DNA from: JAVJSU01 sp040219275
GTDB taxonomy: Bacteria > Chloroflexota > Anaerolineae > Aggregatilineales > Phototrophicaceae
DNA length: 64,000 nt
NCBI GenBank assembly: GCA_040219275.1
Contig: JAVJSU010000062.1
Span: 47,185 to 111,184, forward strand
Direction: 5' to 3'
Below the pieces are notes generated by a model. That model ran no database searches, was not told where the DNA came from, and worked only from the letters and a program-made list of their open reading frames with translations. The position numbers and the translations under genes are program-made. This document shows, in pieces, positions 53,896-62,270 of this stretch. Position 1 is the first letter of the stretch. Every line of letters starts with the position of its first letter.

Positions 53896-55836
53896 ATGGC
53901 AAAAAGCGTATTCATCAGTTCAACGTCGATGGATTTACAGTTGCATCGTACCGCCGTGCATGACACGATTCTCGCGTTAGAGATGCTCCCGAATGACATG
54001 AAATATTTCGGCAGTCGCCCCGGCAACGCGCTGGCAGTCAGTCTGGAACAAGTCCGTAAATCGGATATTTTCATCGGCATTATCGCCAAACGTTATGGCT
54101 ATATCCCACAGGGCGAGACCAAATCCATCACCGAATTGGAATATGATGAGGCGGTCAAAAAGGGCATTCCCCTGCTGATGTATGTGGTTGATCCTTATTA
54201 TGAGTGGCCCGAAGAGTATATAGAAGCCGACGAGGATGCACAGGCAAAGTTGCAGGAGTTTCAGGCACGGATTGAGAAAAATCATGTGCGGCGCTTATTC
54301 ACCACGCCGGAGAGCTTAAGCCAGCATGTCTCGATTGACCTCGCTCGCATCAAGATGGAGCAACAACATACCACGCTGGAAATGGTACGCGTGGAGCAAT
54401 CCAAAAAGCAACGCCAGACCTTAGCGATTGGCTGTGCGGGAATTATACTGGCGATGTTGTTTCTGATTGGTGCGTTTTTAGTATTCGATGACAATGCGCG
54501 GCAGGATTTTATGGCGTTTGCGGGCTTATTGACCGATACGCCCACACCGACAGCGACCTCCACACCTTCGGTCACGCCCACGCCGACGAATACGCCAACC
54601 GCAACTGCGACCAACACAGCGACTCCCACACCGACGCGCACATCTACAGCAACCAACACGGCGACGGATACATCTACACCGACTGCGACAATGACCCATT
54701 CTGCAACGCCGACAGACACACCAACGGCGACGGATACGCCCACAAACACAGCGACGCATACGCCAACATCAACGCTGACAGATACGCCCACCGCGACGGA
54801 GACCAGCACACCAACATCAACGCCAACGGACACAGCCACCGCGACGGCGACCCATACACCGACCTCTACACCGACAGATACACCCACCGCGACGGCTACA
54901 CTGACTCCGTCGGCGACATTTACCGCGACATCTACGCCGACCATCGTGCCGAGTGCGATTCCGACATGCACGGGTGCGCCGCAATCACGCCTGTTCCCCG
55001 GTTCATTGGGCAGAGTCTTGGATGATGACTCGCGGGCGCTCAGGGTGCGGAGCGGTCCCGGCACCTCGTTTGAACTGCTCGACCAAATTCAGGTGGGACA
55101 GACCTTCCGCGTGTTGTCGCCGCCGACCTGTGACGGCGAATACGCATGGTTCTGGATCGCTTATGGTGGACGCGGTGCGCTGGATGGCTGGGTCGCTGAG
55201 GGGGACTTCGAGAGTTATTTTGTCGAAGTGTTGGATGAGGCATTCATCCCGCCCATCTGCGTGAACAGCCTTGTGGATGAGCGGTTTGACGGCAACTCGC
55301 CGTATGTCTGGTTTACAGGCGCGGGGAACGATTCTGAGGTGGACATCAGCAACGGCGCGTATACCGTCCGCATCACCGATTCGCCTTCGAGTGGTAGCAC
55401 GGCGACTTCGTGGGGCAGTTTGCAACAGCAGGTCTTCGACGATGTGAGCGTAGAAGCGACTATCCGCGCCTCAGATTTTGAAGCGGGCGATGAGACCCGT
55501 ACAGGCTTGTGGGTGCGTTATCAGGATGAGAGCAACTTCCTCGCATTTATGATCCGTAGTGATGGGCGTTATTTGATCGCCCGCTACAACGGCGACGGCT
55601 ATGAGAACCTCGCGCGCGGTTGGACGGCAAGCGATACGATCAACACAGAAGACAACGCGGTCAACAATCTGCGCGTGGATAGCTTCGATGATCGCTATGA
55701 TTTCTACATCAACGGAACCTATGTGGAGAGTGTGGAAGATAGCACATGGGAAAACGGACGCATCGCCTTTATGGGATCAGCACCCGCCGCGCCCGCCGCC
55801 TTCTTCATGGATGACATCCTCATCTGTGGGAATTAG
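53896..55836 (+). CDS. DUF4062 transmembrane protein with Thr/Pro stalk, SH3b and jelly-roll-like exterior
   Basis: 646 aa. Residues 1-150: DUF4062, with VFISSTSMDLQLHRTAVHDTI at the start and SDIFIGIIAKRYGYIPQG; DUF4062 is a TIR-like fold common in STAND-type sensors. One membrane segment at about 175-197. Residues about 214-355 are a Thr/Pro/Ala stalk (TPTATSTPSVTPTPT type). SH3b domain about 368-435 (GRVLDDDSRALRVRSGPGTSFELLDQIQVGQTFRVL). C-terminal beta-sandwich about 450-646 (SVEATIRASDFE, TGLWVRYQDESNFLAFMIRSDGRYLIARYNG). The sandwich resembles the LamG/DUF1080 style of carbohydrate-binding fold. It looks like a receptor with DUF4062 inside the cell. Confidence 0.85.
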   Translation: MAKSVFISSTSMDLQLHRTAVHDTILALEMLPNDMKYFGSRPGNALAVSLEQVRKSDIFIGIIAKRYGYIPQGETKSITELEYDEAVKKGIPLLMYVVDPYYEWPEEYIEADEDAQAKLQEFQARIEKNHVRRLFTTPESLSQHVSIDLARIKMEQQHTTLEMVRVEQSKKQRQTLAIGCAGIILAMLFLIGAFLVFDDNARQDFMAFAGLLTDTPTPTATSTPSVTPTPTNTPTATATNTATPTPTRTSTATNTATDTSTPTATMTHSATPTDTPTATDTPTNTATHTPTSTLTDTPTATETSTPTSTPTDTATATATHTPTSTPTDTPTATATLTPSATFTATSTPTIVPSAIPTCTGAPQSRLFPGSLGRVLDDDSRALRVRSGPGTSFELLDQIQVGQTFRVLSPPTCDGEYAWFWIAYGGRGALDGWVAEGDFESYFVEVLDEAFIPPICVNSLVDERFDGNSPYVWFTGAGNDSEVDISNGAYTVRITDSPSSGSTATSWGSLQQQVFDDVSVEATIRASDFEAGDETRTGLWVRYQDESNFLAFMIRSDGRYLIARYNGDGYENLARGWTASDTINTEDNAVNNLRVDSFDDRYDFYINGTYVESVEDSTWENGRIAFMGSAPAAPAAFFMDDILICGN

Positions 55837-55838
55837 GG
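55820..55838. repeat. 19-bp direct repeat, copy 1
   Basis: TCATCTGTGGGAATTAGGG covers the last codons and stop of the DUF4062 gene. The identical 19 bp recur at 56775-56793, and similarity extends about 20 nt further (GGTAT-then-GCCT). The two copies flank the gene at 55921-56748. Confidence 0.85.
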
Positions 55839-55858
55839 GGAGGTATGAGTGCCTAGCA

Positions 55859-55921
55859 ATGAGTAAAAACGATGATTCTCCACATTATGATCCCAATAAA
55901 CTGTGTGGAGAGGGTAAATAG
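55859..55921 (+). CDS. 20-residue upstream open frame, coupled to the next gene
   Basis: ATG at 55859 encodes MSKNDDSPHYDPNKLCGEGK; its TAG overlaps the GTG start of the gene at 55921 (TAGTG). It could be a coupling leader peptide or chance. No strong ribosome site; the GGAGG at 55838-55843 lies 15 nt upstream. Confidence 0.3.
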   Translation: MSKNDDSPHYDPNKLCGEGK

Positions 55922-56748
55922 TGGGACGAGATGGCGAAAAGCTCTACGACAGCGATGAGACCTTCGACTTTTTTTACGAAGTTGTGGATCTCATCGAACG
56001 CGAAATAAGTTTTCGGTTGGCTCCGGAACGTGTTTTCCACAATACGACGTGGTTGCGAGAAGTAATCAATATCGTAGAAGTGATGTTGCTGTTTGATGTA
56101 CACAACGTTGGCACTACCGTTTATATGGGACGTTTAGCGCCTTCGATAAAACGCTTGCGCGACACATTTTTTAACGTGTGGGACGGGGATTGGTCTCAAG
56201 ATGAAGGGGGGGATGCACATGCGCCTTTTCGAGACTACCAATATCGAGTCAAGCATCGGCACGTTATCAGTAGTTGGTTTGATCGTCTGGATGAAATCGC
56301 TACCTATTGGTCGGCAGATGACAGCGATGACCTAGCACTCTTTGTTCCAATTGCTGATTTACCCTACTTTCGTTACACCAATCATCTTGGCAAAGAGCGC
56401 ATTATTGCTGGTGCTATAATGGGCGCGATTCATGGTTTGATGTTAAAAACAATTGTTTTCAATCTATCTGATGAAAATCTCGAGCCTACTATTCGTTTTT
56501 GGGAAATTGAGCACGTTTGGGTTGCAGTGGATGTGATCAATACATTGTGTGAAGCCTTTGGGGATGCGCCGAGTATTCGGGAAGAAACGATTGACCGCTG
56601 GTTCAACCGGATGAAGTTCAGTTGGATGACATTTTTCTCTCAAGAATCGAGGGTGCTGGATGAAGATAGAGAACTCTACCAGACAGTCGTCGCATTATTT
56701 GATCGCCTCAAACGGCTTGCCAAGTCAGATTCGTTCTATTCTATATAA
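55921..56748 (+). CDS. protein of unknown function
   Basis: 275 aa, GTG start overlapping a short upstream frame. It is helical and acidic (ETFDFFYEVVDLIEREISFRLAPERVF, WYWSADDSDD-like region) with many aromatic residues, soluble, with no signal peptide. It may work with the DUF4062 membrane protein upstream, but the 19-bp repeats on either side suggest that it was inserted later. Its composition is more A/T-rich than that of its neighbour. I do not recognise the family. Confidence 0.65.
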   Translation: MGRDGEKLYDSDETFDFFYEVVDLIEREISFRLAPERVFHNTTWLREVINIVEVMLLFDVHNVGTTVYMGRLAPSIKRLRDTFFNVWDGDWSQDEGGDAHAPFRDYQYRVKHRHVISSWFDRLDEIATYWSADDSDDLALFVPIADLPYFRYTNHLGKERIIAGAIMGAIHGLMLKTIVFNLSDENLEPTIRFWEIEHVWVAVDVINTLCEAFGDAPSIREETIDRWFNRMKFSWMTFFSQESRVLDEDRELYQTVVALFDRLKRLAKSDSFYSI

Positions 56749-56774
56749 CCGCTGTATACCAACCCTCAAGATTT

Positions 56775-56793
56775 TCATCTGTGGGAATTAGGG
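56775..56793. repeat. 19-bp direct repeat, copy 2
   Basis: Identical to 55820-55838 and followed by CGGTATAAAAATGCCTGAC, which leads into the terminator at 56801. Confidence 0.85.
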
Positions 56794-56800
56794 CGGTATA

Positions 56801-56833
56801 AAAATGCCTGACTCTATGTGTGGTCAGGCATTT
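56801..56833. terminator. intrinsic terminator
   Basis: AATGCCTGAC-tctatgtgtg-GTCAGGCATT with an A/T tract on each side; its U-run is better on the minus strand, for the WD40 gene ending at 56856. Confidence 0.75.
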
Positions 56834-56855
56834 GAACTTTCGCATATGTATTGCG

Positions 56856-57911
56856 CTACTCGTCGCTCACGCCGAGGATGACAAGCTCGTTTTCCTGTGC
56901 CTGCGCGAGGGCGATCCGTGTGCCATCTGGACTGACCGCCACATCATAGACCTGCACGAACATAGAGTCGCCACTGGTATAGGCAATGTCGTAAGTGAAA
57001 ATTTCCGTGCCGTCCTCTGCGTTATAGAGGATTAAATTAGCCGCGCCGTCGGAGACAAATAAAATGCCGTTTGCTAATGTCGCGCCAAATCCGTTCACGT
57101 CAGGGTAGAAAAAGATTTCCTCACCCGTTTCCACATCCCACGCGCCGACATAAGGGTTATTGCCCAGCCCTGCCGTCGCGTAGACGATACTCCCGTCCTC
57201 ATTGAGCGCCACGCCACCACCGGGGGAGTCCTCTGGATCAATCGTGAGGATGATTTCGCCGGTTTCTGCGTCAAAAACGTTGATGATATGGTTCGCCGAA
57301 CTCATATTAAGCCCAACGGTGGCGATACGACTCCCATCGGCGCTGTACGCGAGCTTGACCGCGCCTTCGTCCATGGGTGCGGTGAGGGTCAGATCATCCA
57401 CGCCTAAGGTGCGCGTTTCAAGATCAAACGGTGCAACAAACAGATTGGCGGTAAATTCTAACAAGATCGCTACTTGATCGCCTGCCGGATTCGGTGCAAT
57501 GGAAATCGGCGTGAAGTCGAGTATCTGCGTGGCATCTTCTTCTGCCACCAAATCGTGAATCATGAGTCCGCCGGAAGATGCCGCAAACAGCACGTCGCCG
57601 CCAGGATGAAAAGCGACATCGTTTACATCACGGTTCAAGCCTTCCAACGTGGCAATTTCCTCACCGGCTTCCAGATCAACCAATTTGACTGTGCCGTTAC
57701 GTGTTCCAAGCGCAACCAGCGTACCATCCGGGCTGAAGGCAACCGAACGAGTGCCGGGAGTCCCGTCGACAAAACTCAGTGGAATATGCGCGATTTCGGT
57801 CAGGTTGGCGACGTTATCCGCCGTGATGACATCTCCTGTGATCTCATCATCCTGTGCACCAACCACGCCCAGACTCATCACCAGCAGAAAGAGTGCAATG
57901 ATTCGTTTCAT
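56856..57911 (-). CDS. secreted WD40-like beta-propeller protein
   Basis: 351 aa from ATG 57911 (GAGGAG four nucleotides upstream). Signal peptide 1-20 ends VVGAQ. Blades include TRSVAFSPDGTLVALGTRNGTVKLVDLEAGEEI, VNDVAFHPGGDVLFAASSGGLMIHDL, VKLAYSADGSRIATVGLN and VYDVAVSPDGTRIALAQ. They are WD40/YVTN-like but without strong GH-WD pairs. Probably a ligand-binding or structural exported propeller; no enzymatic domain. Confidence 0.8.
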   Translation of the reverse strand: MKRIIALFLLVMSLGVVGAQDDEITGDVITADNVANLTEIAHIPLSFVDGTPGTRSVAFSPDGTLVALGTRNGTVKLVDLEAGEEIATLEGLNRDVNDVAFHPGGDVLFAASSGGLMIHDLVAEEDATQILDFTPISIAPNPAGDQVAILLEFTANLFVAPFDLETRTLGVDDLTLTAPMDEGAVKLAYSADGSRIATVGLNMSSANHIINVFDAETGEIILTIDPEDSPGGGVALNEDGSIVYATAGLGNNPYVGAWDVETGEEIFFYPDVNGFGATLANGILFVSDGAANLILYNAEDGTEIFTYDIAYTSGDSMFVQVYDVAVSPDGTRIALAQAQENELVILGVSDE

Positions 57912-58004
57912 GATTCTCCTCATAGCAAAACTTTTGAAGTCGATGCAATGAATTTACCGGATTGCCATATCAAGAACGTATCATAGGCGTTACAGGGGGA
58001 AAGA

Positions 58005-58742
58005 TTAGTTGCCGATGCCGCCACCATCGACGGTGAGGGCTTGTCCGGTGATGAAACTGGCAGACTCCGAGCATAGGAAAAGCACAACCTCGGCGACTTC
58101 TTCCGGCACTCCGGCGCGATTGAGGAAATTGTTATAGGTTTGGGGCATATCGTCTTCGCTGATATTGGCGGGACAGACCGCATTCACGCGGATATTCGCC
58201 GGCGCGAGTTCACGGGCGGCTTGACGGGTCATGCCGAGCACGGCGGATTTGGTGGCGATATATGCCGCGCCACCATCAGCGAGGGTACCGTTTTCTGCGA
58301 GGGGCGAGGCGATATTGACGATCACACCGCCACCTTCATCGGTCATCACACGGCTAATGAGTTGTGTACAGAAGAATGTTCCGGTCAGGTTGACATCAAT
58401 TTGTCGCCGCCAATCCCACTCGTCAATTTTGCCAAAGGGGGTGGGTTTGTAGATGCCAACTGTGTTGATGAAAAAGTGGATGCGTCCGTAGTGGTCGCGG
58501 GTTTGTTCGATGAGTGCGGAAGCCTGAAAACGGTTAGCCACATCACCCTGCCATGCAAATGCTTTACCGCCGGACTCGGTAATTTCCTCAGCGACGGTAT
58601 CGGCACGGTCAGGGTTAATGTCATTGACTGCCACCGATGCCCCGGCGCTTGCAAAGGCGAACGCTACCGCCCGCCCGATGCCTGCTCCTGCGCCGGTCAC
58701 GATGACCGTTTTATCGGTGAAGTTGACGCTGAAATTGCTCAC
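58005..58742 (-). CDS. short-chain dehydrogenase/reductase (SDR)
   Basis: 245 aa starting at GTG 58742; a longer start at 58757 exists but the GTGA overlap with the preceding stop is the usual coupling pattern. Rossmann loop TGAGAGIG (about 15-22), NTVG (normally NNAG), active-site Tyr-Lys in AAYIATKSAVLGM, and VNAVCPANI. Ending FITGQALTVDGG is typical of classical SDRs. Translationally coupled to the hydrolase upstream; the substrate is unknown, perhaps the product or substrate of the hydrolase. Confidence 0.9.
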   Translation of the reverse strand: MSNFSVNFTDKTVIVTGAGAGIGRAVAFAFASAGASVAVNDINPDRADTVAEEITESGGKAFAWQGDVANRFQASALIEQTRDHYGRIHFFINTVGIYKPTPFGKIDEWDWRRQIDVNLTGTFFCTQLISRVMTDEGGGVIVNIASPLAENGTLADGGAAYIATKSAVLGMTRQAARELAPANIRVNAVCPANISEDDMPQTYNNFLNRAGVPEEVAEVVLFLCSESASFITGQALTVDGGGIGN

Positions 58743-59437
58743 TGAGCGCGTAACCACTCTTTGAGTTGTTGCTTTGCGCCAAAGTGGAAGGGACCGCTCG
58801 TGCCTTGATTGACCATCAACAGACGGTTGGCGTTACGGGCGACATAATACGATGCGCCGTAATCATAGAGGGCTTGATGTGCGGTAACGGCATCTTTGGC
58901 GTAGATTTTCCAATCATTCCAATCGGTATCACCCTGAACAACATACAGGCGGGCATTAATGGCGGTCACCATGTCAGGATCAAGCATATTGCCAGCGAGA
59001 ATCACGGCGAGGGGCGCTTGCACGCGAGCAAACATCCCGAACGCATTGCCGAGTAAGGTTGTACCATCACCCTGCGCGAGGATTATCACACGACTCCCAT
59101 CAATGCGCGGTTGTTCGAGCGCGGTTTCGTAGGCGAGCACTGCATCCATCGTTGCAGAACCGCGTCCCCCGGCACCACTGCGCCCTGTGCCGCGTTTATC
59201 CCATCTAAAAACTGCGAAACCACTATCAAGCGCGGTCTGTGCAAAATGCGTGTAGGTATCACGCGTGTTACAGCCTGCTTGTGGAATCACGAATAATAAT
59301 GGGAAGCCTGTCGTGAGCGTTTGTGTTGTGGGATAGTCGATCTGACCGGCAAGTCGTACGGTATCCCCTGCGAAGGCGATTTCACGTACACTTTCAGTCC
59401 GATGAGTACCCTCCAAAACAACGTAGTTTGATGCCAT
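58739..59437 (-). CDS. alpha/beta hydrolase
   Basis: 232 aa from ATG 59437 (GAGGT seven nucleotides upstream). LLFVIPQAGCNTRDTYTHFAQTALDSGFAVFRWDKRGTGRSGAGG (about 45-90) is the alpha/beta-hydrolase oxyanion region. The nucleophile elbow reads VIILAQGDGTTLLG (about 135-148), where the usual GxSxG is GDGTT, so the catalytic Ser seems replaced. It overlaps the SDR gene by four bases (GTGA). It may be a hydrolase with atypical catalysis or a non-catalytic member. Confidence 0.78.
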   Translation of the reverse strand: MASNYVVLEGTHRTESVREIAFAGDTVRLAGQIDYPTTQTLTTGFPLLFVIPQAGCNTRDTYTHFAQTALDSGFAVFRWDKRGTGRSGAGGRGSATMDAVLAYETALEQPRIDGSRVIILAQGDGTTLLGNAFGMFARVQAPLAVILAGNMLDPDMVTAINARLYVVQGDTDWNDWKIYAKDAVTAHQALYDYGASYYVARNANRLLMVNQGTSGPFHFGAKQQLKEWLRAQ

Positions 59438-59881
59438 TTCTTGCACCTCAACTTTGTCTAAATATGGAAAGCACAAACAACCAAATTAAATTTAATTGAA
59501 GTATTTAACGCGCAGTTAACAATGAGAAAGCTCTGTTAACTGGATTATGGCACACTCTCCCCTCATTTGAAAGCATAATTTCATAAAAATAACGCGACCT
59601 TAAGCCTACTTTCATTTTCTTTACAAATTTCAGTTCATTACAATGCAAATAACGCAAGTAAAGGTTTTCATAGCACCTTAAGGCTGACTTAACGTTGCTA
59701 CCTCTGTCGAATAGTTGGGATAAAGTTCAGAGAATTCAAACAAAAAGAAAGGTTATTTGTAATATGAAGAAACTATTTGCAGGATTACTGGCATTGATCG
59801 AGATTTAATAAACAGCTTAAAAAAGTGGGGACATTGGGCACTTTTCGACCTTCTGCAATCACTTTTCTGCCTATGATTGCG
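59438..59881. other. A/T-rich intergenic region with gene remnant
   Basis: A/T-rich stretch upstream of the hydrolase operon. The only gene-like signal is the signal-peptide fragment at 59764-59808. Short T/A runs (GTTAAC at about 59515 and 59536) are seen; nothing else. Confidence 0.4.
59764..59808 (+). pseudogene. remnant of a signal-peptide gene
   Basis: ATG with a fair ribosome site (AAGAAAGG) encodes MKKLFAGLLALIEI and stops. It looks like the first half of a signal peptide cut off by a deletion. Confidence 0.4.
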
Positions 59882-60496
59882 TCATTTAGGAACATTATTG
59901 ATATTCAGATCATCAAGAAAGCGTCCCAAGCCAATTTTGCGTGTGAGCAGTGCGTATTCAGCAAACAATTTTGCGATAGTTTCAGTCGAAATCATCATTC
60001 CTTCCTGCACCCAGCGGTGGGTCAATGAAAACAGCACGCCTGCAATCACATCGTCAATGTAAGACTGAAGCTCCCATTCGGAAACATCTTCGAATTCGTG
60101 AATTTGTATGATTGCCCTTCTAATCAATCCTCTCGTAATCGCAGAAACTACCAATTCAAGATTAGAGTCTTTCAACGCCTGGAAAAGTGGCGCAGCCGTC
60201 TTCATTGAACGAAAAAGAACGAGTGCCAACTTATGCAAATCGATTGTACCTTGCGAAATCTGAGCATCCAGCTCGGCTTGAGGGGCTACTTTTATCTCTT
60301 CATAGAGGCTTATTAGGAGTTGTTCCTTTGACTCAAAATGGGCGTAGAAAGTAGTCCGCGCAACCTCGGCTCGTTTTACAATTTCGCTAACCGTAATCTG
60401 ATCATATCGTTTTTCAGTTAGCAATGTCTGCAAAGTTACTTGCAATAGGCGCTCTGTACGCCGAACCCGTGGATCTTGATTAGAGTTTCCGTACAT
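59882..60496 (-). CDS. TetR/AcrR family regulator
   Basis: 204 aa. N-terminal helix-turn-helix: LLQVTLQTLLTEKRYDQITVSEIVKRAEVARTTFYAHFESKEQLLISLYEEI (about 17-68), which is the TetR DNA-binding pattern; the C-terminal ligand domain is divergent, as usual. It is transcribed away from the SRPBCC gene at 60632, and the 135-nt gap contains the palindrome CTACATTTGTAG. The likely role is repressor of that gene and possibly itself. Confidence 0.92.
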   Translation of the reverse strand: MYGNSNQDPRVRRTERLLQVTLQTLLTEKRYDQITVSEIVKRAEVARTTFYAHFESKEQLLISLYEEIKVAPQAELDAQISQGTIDLHKLALVLFRSMKTAAPLFQALKDSNLELVVSAITRGLIRRAIIQIHEFEDVSEWELQSYIDDVIAGVLFSLTHRWVQEGMMISTETIAKLFAEYALLTRKIGLGRFLDDLNINNVPK

Positions 60497-60569
60497 TTTT
60501 CAAACTTTGTCCTCTAAGTGAACACAACGCAATAATTGTCATTGGTAGGTACCATGAGCTTTCTATATA

Positions 60570-60581
60570 CTACATTTGTAG
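60570..60581. promoter_or_regulatory. candidate TetR operator
   Basis: CTACA-tt-TGTAG is a perfect inverted repeat in the divergent gap, with a half-related CTACACTGTACA at 60589-60600. Placed upstream of the SRPBCC ribosome site. Confidence 0.5.
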
Positions 60582-60631
60582 CTTATCCTACACTGTACAT
60601 AAAATATATCACAATCTATAGGAGACTCATA

Positions 60632-61087
60632 ATGAGCCGTATTGTCATGCGCCATGATGTCATTATCAATAAGCCTGCTGTCGAGGTCTTTCGTTTTACA
60701 AGTGATACCATGAATGATCACCTATGGCGTTCAGAAGTAGCGAAAATGGATGTTAAAGGAGATCTTGCTCTTGGAACTGAGATGACCGAATACGCGACAT
60801 TTTTCCGTTTCTTTCACACTGAAGCTACAACGACTATCGTTAAACTCGATCCACCAAAACAGATTGTGGTCGAAACAAAGCCAGGGGATGTATGGCTTAA
60901 ATGTTTACGGGAAGTTGAATCTTTGGGAGAATCTCAGTCCAGATATACCTATGAACTCAGTTTCGATGCTCAATTGCTCAAACAGGTTACACCGATATTA
61001 CCACCCGCTTTCATGGTCAAACTATTTTATGGGGCAATCATTGATAACAATATGAAAAAAGCACGTCGCGTCATAGAAGCACTGTAA
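60632..61087 (+). CDS. SRPBCC (START-like) family protein
   Basis: 151 aa from ATG 60632 (GGAG seven nucleotides upstream); upstream ATGs lie in the operator region. The sequence MRHDVIINKPAVEVFRFTSDTMNDHLW, TEYATFFRFFHTEATTTIVKLDPPKQIVVET and the C-terminal helix KLFYGAIIDNNMKKARRVIEAL give the helix-grip fold of the polyketide-cyclase/START-like superfamily, which binds hydrophobic ligands. Divergent from a TetR regulator. Ligand unknown. Confidence 0.85.
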   Translation: MSRIVMRHDVIINKPAVEVFRFTSDTMNDHLWRSEVAKMDVKGDLALGTEMTEYATFFRFFHTEATTTIVKLDPPKQIVVETKPGDVWLKCLREVESLGESQSRYTYELSFDAQLLKQVTPILPPAFMVKLFYGAIIDNNMKKARRVIEAL

Positions 61088-61281
61088 AAGGGAGATGTTT
61101 AATTAGATTTACGCTGATTGCTAGTTGTATCTTAAACGCTATTTTTTCAGAAACTCCTGTAAAAAAGACCTTTTTAGCGTCTCAGCGATCAGCCTTTCAG
61201 CTAAAAACAGGTCGTAATGTGCTAAATGAATGAAACTGACTAGCTGAATTGCTGACTAGCAATCAAGGGAGATGTTTAATT
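61088..61281. mobile_element. MITE-like 160-bp insert flanked by 17-bp direct repeats
   Basis: AAGGGAGATGTTTAATT occurs at 61088-61104 and again at 61265-61281. The 160 bp between hold GATTGCTAGT near the left end and ACTAGCAATC at the right end (inverted), plus internal complementary blocks (AACGCTA / TAGCGT; CCTGT..AGACC / GCTAAAAACAGG). It has no coding capacity. It looks like a small non-autonomous element with its target duplication, or two long repeats with a palindromic spacer. The adjacent gap to 61426 shows nothing else. Confidence 0.55.
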
Positions 61282-61426
61282 CACCTGTGTGTTAATTCCG
61301 CCTTCAAAACTTGCAGGGACTTAAAGAACGCAAAAAAACGTTTAATTTACACTTGCCCTATACAAAAATCACGCCGGATAGCGCATAATCGGTCTAGCGA
61401 TAGACATTATTGAGGACGCGCACACC

Positions 61427-61948
61427 ATGAAACACATTCAGAAGCCCCCCGTCGGTGAGTTTGCCAAATATGCCAGCCTGTATGTGGACGCTGTGCCGGA
61501 TGATGGCATGGTGATGCAACATCTAGCGGACAATATCCATGTGATGCAAGACCTCGTGCGGAGCTTACCGCCGGAAAAACTCACCACGCCCCATGCGGAA
61601 GGCGAATGGACGGTGCAGGAAATCCTCGTGCATGTGATGGACACAGAACGGGTCTTCGCCTATCGTGGGTTGCGGATAGCACGCGGAGATACTGTCGAAT
61701 TGCCCGGTTTTGAGCAGGATGATTATGTGCCGTATTCACGCGCTAATGAACGCACGCTGGATGATATTTTCGCCGAATACGACTCCGTGCGACGGGCGAG
61801 CATCACGCTATTTGCGAGCTTCAACGACGACGATTTTCTGCGGGTAGGTCGTGCGAGTGGTAGTCCGTTTAGCGTCCGCGCCGCCGTCTATCAAATCGTC
61901 GGGCATGAATTGCATCACATCAACAGCATCAAAGAGAATTATCAATAA
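61427..61948 (+). CDS. DinB family protein
   Basis: 173 aa. Four-helix bundle with the metal-binding His triad: HAEGEWTVQEILVHVMDTERVFAYR and the final HELHHINSIKENY carry H-x3-H-type histidines. Members are metal-dependent thiol-transferase-like proteins (bacillithiol/mycothiol S-transferases, maleylpyruvate isomerases); the reaction is not clear here. GAGG is eleven nucleotides before the ATG. The plus-strand gene remnant at 61953 follows. Confidence 0.88.
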   Translation: MKHIQKPPVGEFAKYASLYVDAVPDDGMVMQHLADNIHVMQDLVRSLPPEKLTTPHAEGEWTVQEILVHVMDTERVFAYRGLRIARGDTVELPGFEQDDYVPYSRANERTLDDIFAEYDSVRRASITLFASFNDDDFLRVGRASGSPFSVRAAVYQIVGHELHHINSIKENYQ

Positions 61949-61952
61949 TCCC

Positions 61953-62146
61953 ATGAACCGATTGTCACGCCTTTCGCCACTCATTCGTTGGATTGCCCTC
62001 GCGACGATTCTGGTCGCCATCATCCTCGCCTTCGACCTGACAGAATGGATTCGTGGGGGTATGGCTGGCGCTGGGACTATGATCGCGTGGACGTGGTGCG
62101 CGTGTTACCGTTGAGTCTCAGCCTCGTTATCAATAATATGCAATAA
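61953..62146 (+). pseudogene. frameshifted, truncated membrane glycosyltransferase-like gene
   Basis: Frame one encodes MNRLSRLSPLIRWIALATILVAIILAFDLTEWIRGGM (one membrane segment). The next frame continues GWRWDYDRVDVVRVLPLSLSLVI, a segment known from the N-termini of multi-pass glycosyltransferases. The switch between frames, followed by stops, indicates a decayed gene. Confidence 0.5.
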
Positions 62147-62270
62147 CTGTGGAATAAGCGGGTGCTTTTCATCGGGCGGGGTTGGGGATACAATGAGGAT
62201 GAGTTTTTAGTGATTAGTTGTTAGTGATTAAAAGCGTCACGTGAAGGCGATCCGTTCGATCAATTTACCG

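Noticed and set aside
54530..54960. Tandem ACA/ACC-rich repeats as a CRISPR or satellite.
   Set aside because: They are in frame and encode the Thr/Pro stalk; unit length is irregular and there are no spacers.
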